Below, piece by piece: positions 61,709-64,000 of a stretch of DNA of 64,000 bases. The position numbers were made by a program, and so were the translations under genes. Location: NCBI RefSeq assembly GCF_014396975.1, contig NZ_CP060719.1:1460001-1524000 (forward strand), written 5' to 3'. The stretch comes from Thermomonas carbonis. Its GTDB lineage: Bacteria; Pseudomonadota; Gammaproteobacteria; Xanthomonadales; Xanthomonadaceae. The notes under the pieces were generated by a model that searched no databases, had not been told where the DNA came from, and worked only from the letters and a program-made list of their open reading frames with translations. Numbering within the stretch: position 1 is the stretch's first letter; the number at the start of each line of letters is the position of its first letter.

Positions 61709-62605
61709 TTACTGCAGGCGCAAACGCGTGGTGATCGCGCAATGGTCGCTCAACGGGTCGGCGGTGAAGGTCCTCTCGTCGAAGTCGAGCTGGTCGGCGG
61801 TGGCCCGGCGATCCAGCACGATGTAGTCGATGAAGTCCTTGTAGCGCGGATTGCAGCGCGCCGATTGGTCGCCGGATGCGCGCGCGAGATCGGCGTTGGC
61901 CGGCAAGGCATCGTCCCAGTCTGCCCACACCTTATCGCCCGGCATCACCAGGCGACGGTTGAAGTCGCCGAGGACCGCGAAACGGATCTCTTCGGACGCG
62001 CGCGCGTCGATCCAGCGCTCCAGCATCGGTAACTGCTCGAAAAGCGTCGCGCAGGCGTCGTTGCGATCGCCCGCGCTGCAACCGGCCTTGAGGTGCACGG
62101 ACAGCAGGCGAATCGGCGTTCCATTGACGGGCCTGACGATCACATCGACGCCGGAGCGCAGGTCGGGATTGCCGACCTGAACATCGGTCACGTCGGCCAG
62201 GCGATCGAAGGCCAGTCCCTTGCGGATCGCGAAACCGGTGCGTTGTGCGTTGATCGTCAAACCGGGCCGGCCGCCGCACTCGCCATTTCGACCGGTGCCG
62301 ATGCGCGTTTCGATCACCACGCTGTAGCGCGACGGATCGAACACGCGTTCGGCGGCCGCGCGCGATTCGACCTCCTGGAATGCGATCACGTCGGCGGCCA
62401 GGGCGTCCACGTAGTCGCGCATCGCGGCGTAGTCCGCGTCGGTGCGTGGCCGGCAACCCGAGCCATTGCGTTCGGCCAGGTGCTCCATGTTCCAGGAGGC
62501 CAGGGTGATCGTCGATGCAGCGGAAGCCTCGATGCCGCGATCGGGAATTCCCGTGCAGGAAGTGGCGAGCAGGCAGAGCGTGGCGAGCAGGGCGTGATGT
62601 TTCAT
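61709..62605 (-). CDS. Endonuclease/exonuclease/phosphatase-family lipoprotein
   Basis: 298 aa. Lipoprotein signal (lipobox LATSC), then an EEP-fold domain with ASWNMEHL, FQEVES (metal-binding glutamate), LLSVHLKAGC, LGDFNRR and the catalytic histidine in LSDHCAI. Four cysteines in the loops may form disulfides. Predicted extracytoplasmic metal-dependent phosphodiesterase acting on nucleic acid or lipid headgroups; substrate unknown. Confidence 0.88.
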   Translation of the reverse strand: MKHHALLATLCLLATSCTGIPDRGIEASAASTITLASWNMEHLAERNGSGCRPRTDADYAAMRDYVDALAADVIAFQEVESRAAAERVFDPSRYSVVIETRIGTGRNGECGGRPGLTINAQRTGFAIRKGLAFDRLADVTDVQVGNPDLRSGVDVIVRPVNGTPIRLLSVHLKAGCSAGDRNDACATLFEQLPMLERWIDARASEEIRFAVLGDFNRRLVMPGDKVWADWDDALPANADLARASGDQSARCNPRYKDFIDYIVLDRRATADQLDFDERTFTADPLSDHCAITTRLRLQ

Positions 62606-62818
62606 GCGTGCAGTAAATCACCTGAGGCTTGCGATGCGTGAAGCGACCCACGATCGCGGACGGCAGCACGCAGAGCGCAGCATGATGGAGTAGGCAGATT
62701 CAGCATCCTGCCGCGCTGACCCGCACCTGCTCCAGTGCGCAAGGTCATGTACATTGACGAGCAAGCGATTGTCGCCGCCGCTGTGTCCCTGGATCTCTTC
62801 CTGTCACGGAGCCCCACG

Positions 62819-63244
62819 ATGGCCAATCCGCAGCCAATGCTCGGTCCTGTCATCGCACTGGTGGCATGGACGGCACTGATGTGGGGCTGGATGTATGCGA
62901 CCCGCATCCCGGCGATCCTGCGCCTGCGCATGCGCCTGGACGGCAACCTGCCGCGTGGCGAGCAGATGGCGACGCTGCCGCCACGGGTGCGCTGGAAGGC
63001 GGACAACTACAACCACCTGCTGGAGCAGCCGATCCTCTTCTACGCGGTCGGGCTCAGCCTGGCGGTGCTTGGCGATGCGTCCACCGTGTCGCTCGCGCTG
63101 GCCTGGACCTATGTCGCGCTGCGGGTGGTGCACAGCCTGTGGCAGGCGTTGGTGAACGTGATCCCGGTGCGCTTCGCGCTGTTCGCGGTGTCGTCGCTGG
63201 TGTTGTTCGCGCTGGTGGTGCGCGCCGCGCTGCAGGTGTTCTAG
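62819..63244 (+). CDS. MAPEG-family membrane protein
   Basis: 141 aa, four helices, with the eicosanoid/glutathione-type signature around WKADNYNHLLEQPILFYAVGLSLAVLG and TYVALRVVHSLWQALVNVIPVRF. Bacterial members have unknown or glutathione-linked activity. The start ATG 62819 has ACGGAG upstream; the longer open frame to 62735 is rejected. Confidence 0.88.
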   Translation: MANPQPMLGPVIALVAWTALMWGWMYATRIPAILRLRMRLDGNLPRGEQMATLPPRVRWKADNYNHLLEQPILFYAVGLSLAVLGDASTVSLALAWTYVALRVVHSLWQALVNVIPVRFALFAVSSLVLFALVVRAALQVF

Positions 63245-63263
63245 GCGTGCCCGCGAGGCTGCA

Positions 63264-63611
63264 TCAAAAGCGCCAGCTGGCACCGATCAGCGGCCCGGCC
63301 AGGGTGGCGTCCACGCGCGTGCCGCGGTCGCGGTAATCCACCGACCAATGGCGCAGGCCTGCCAACAGGTCCACCGCGATGCGCTCGTCCTGGTGCACGC
63401 ACAGGCCCGTGGCCAACCTCAGCGAACGTTGGTGCAGGCGGCCTTCCGCAGGCACACCCGGCGGGACCAGCCCGTCTTTCGAGGATGCGGAATAACTGAA
63501 GTCGCCCAACAGGACCAACCGGTCGCGCCGTGCATAGGCGGACAGGAAGAACGCGCCATCGGAATCCTCCAGCACCTCGCTGAAGGACTTGTCGATCTTT
63601 ACGGACGGCGC
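63264..63611 (-). pseudogene. Fragment of an outer-membrane beta-barrel-like protein
   Basis: A C-terminal piece of about 115 codons (DKSFSEVLEDSDGAFFLSAYARRDRLVLLGDFSYS...LDLLAGLRHWSVDYRDRG...GASWRF) shows alternating strand pattern and ends in phenylalanine like barrel proteins. There is no start, signal peptide or N-terminal half; the upstream frame belongs to a different gene remnant. Probably a decayed gene truncated by deletion. Confidence 0.5.
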
Positions 63612-63618
63612 ACCCGCG

Positions 63619-63720
63619 CGCGCCGGAGGGCCAGATGCGCGGGCCGGGAATCGTGCCGCGGTCGATGGCGGCCTTGAGCGGGAAGATCGGACCGCCGGCA
63701 TCGCGCCGCGATGTGGACGC
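63619..63720 (-). pseudogene. Fragment of an amidohydrolase
   Basis: About 34 codons reading RRDAGGPIFPLKAAIDRGTI-PGPRIWPSGA match the internal segment of imidazolonepropionase/Xaa-Pro-dipeptidase-like amidohydrolases. Neither the metal-binding HxH start nor the C-terminal half is present. It abuts the barrel fragment at about 63611-63619, in another frame, marking a deletion junction. Confidence 0.5.
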
Positions 63721-63845
63721 GGCGTGCACGACGGATGACGAGCGTGCAAGCTTCGTCTGCATGGAGAAGCGCGGTCGGCTCCGTCGTTCTCCTCCCCTAT
63801 CAACGCTTTGCCGTTGTAGTCACCACAACACGCGAGAACCTGCCC

Positions 63846-64000
63846 ATGTTCAATCACATCATGATCGGTACCAACGACCTCGACCGTTCCGAAGCGTTCT
63901 ACAACGCCGTGCTCGGCGTGCTGGGCGCGGGCGCGCCGCTGCGCAACCAGTCGCCGAGCGGGCACCTGCGGCTGTTCTATCGCCACGCGGGCAGCACCTT
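63846..64000 (+). CDS. VOC/glyoxalase-family protein, N-terminal part
   Basis: The first 51 codons are in the window; the gene runs off the right edge. MFNHIMIGTNDLDRSEAFYNAVLGVLG is the opening beta-alpha-beta of the vicinal-oxygen-chelate fold, with the first metal ligand histidine at residue 4. Substrate cannot be told from this part. Confidence 0.85.
   Translation, partial: MFNHIMIGTNDLDRSEAFYNAVLGVLGAGAPLRNQSPSGHLRLFYRHAGST

Overview
The window is high-GC (about two-thirds G+C by eye) chromosomal DNA of a gammaproteobacterium, most likely family Lysobacteraceae/Xanthomonadaceae (Lysobacter, Luteimonas or Thermomonas-like). The clearest sign is the cell-wall elongation block mreB-mreC-mreD-mrdA-mrdB-(mltB)-rlpA-dacC followed by ybeD-lipB-lipA, an order typical of this family. 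A split, B12-dependent ribonucleotide reductase (NrdJa/NrdJb) and many lipoprotein signal peptides fit as well. The genus call is inference from gene content only. 

Layout. 1-5.6 kb: end of a CBM9/DUF5916-type secreted protein, an M1 aminopeptidase lipoprotein, an alpha/beta hydrolase, a lipoprotein and a PfkB sugar/nucleoside kinase. 5.8-19.0 kb: rod-shape and septal wall genes, then lipoate synthesis; a CPBP membrane protease and a cupin are embedded on the opposite strand. 19.1-24.6 kb: a YadA-type trimeric autotransporter with a collagen-like segment, divergent from an ECF sigma factor fused by overlap to a Ser/Thr kinase-TPR gene. 24.9-30.6 kb: tail-specific protease Prc, an Lrp-type regulator facing two EamA exporters, and an alpha/beta hydrolase. 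30.8-39.2 kb: a MacA-like adaptor/ATPase/two-permease exporter, divergent from an ABC-2 exporter with a DesK/DesR-type two-component system. 39.3-46.6 kb: small envelope proteins, an M17 aminopeptidase, a HAD phosphatase, an AI-2E-family transporter, a YqjD/YqjE/YqjK-like envelope-stress set and a DegP/MucD protease. 46.7-50.8 kb: a promoter with a roughly 270-nt structured leader, nrdJa, a histone H1-like lysine/alanine protein, and nrdJb. 

50.8-58.5 kb is the accessory part. It begins with a visibly lower-GC stretch carrying a TIR-like protein and a second protein with a nucleoside-deoxyribosyltransferase-like N-terminus and a helical-repeat body, which together look like an uncharacterised two-gene immune module. 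After it come single genes (a secreted PLC-like zinc protein, a small lipoprotein, an exported methyltransferase, a secreted cupin, an OmpA protein, an orphan) separated by ten or so copies of one short repeat, all in the same orientation, plus a truncated tRNA-Cys-like sequence. 58.5-64 kb returns to ordinary high-GC envelope and housekeeping genes (fasciclin, DUF6159-like, FKBP, endonuclease/phosphatase, MAPEG), several decayed fragments and the start of a VOC-family gene. 

Data caution: mltB, a cupin gene and nrdJa each carry a one-base loss in a short C/G run while remaining otherwise intact. That pattern suggests homopolymer sequencing or assembly errors rather than true pseudogenes. No CRISPR array, insertion sequence or rRNA was seen.
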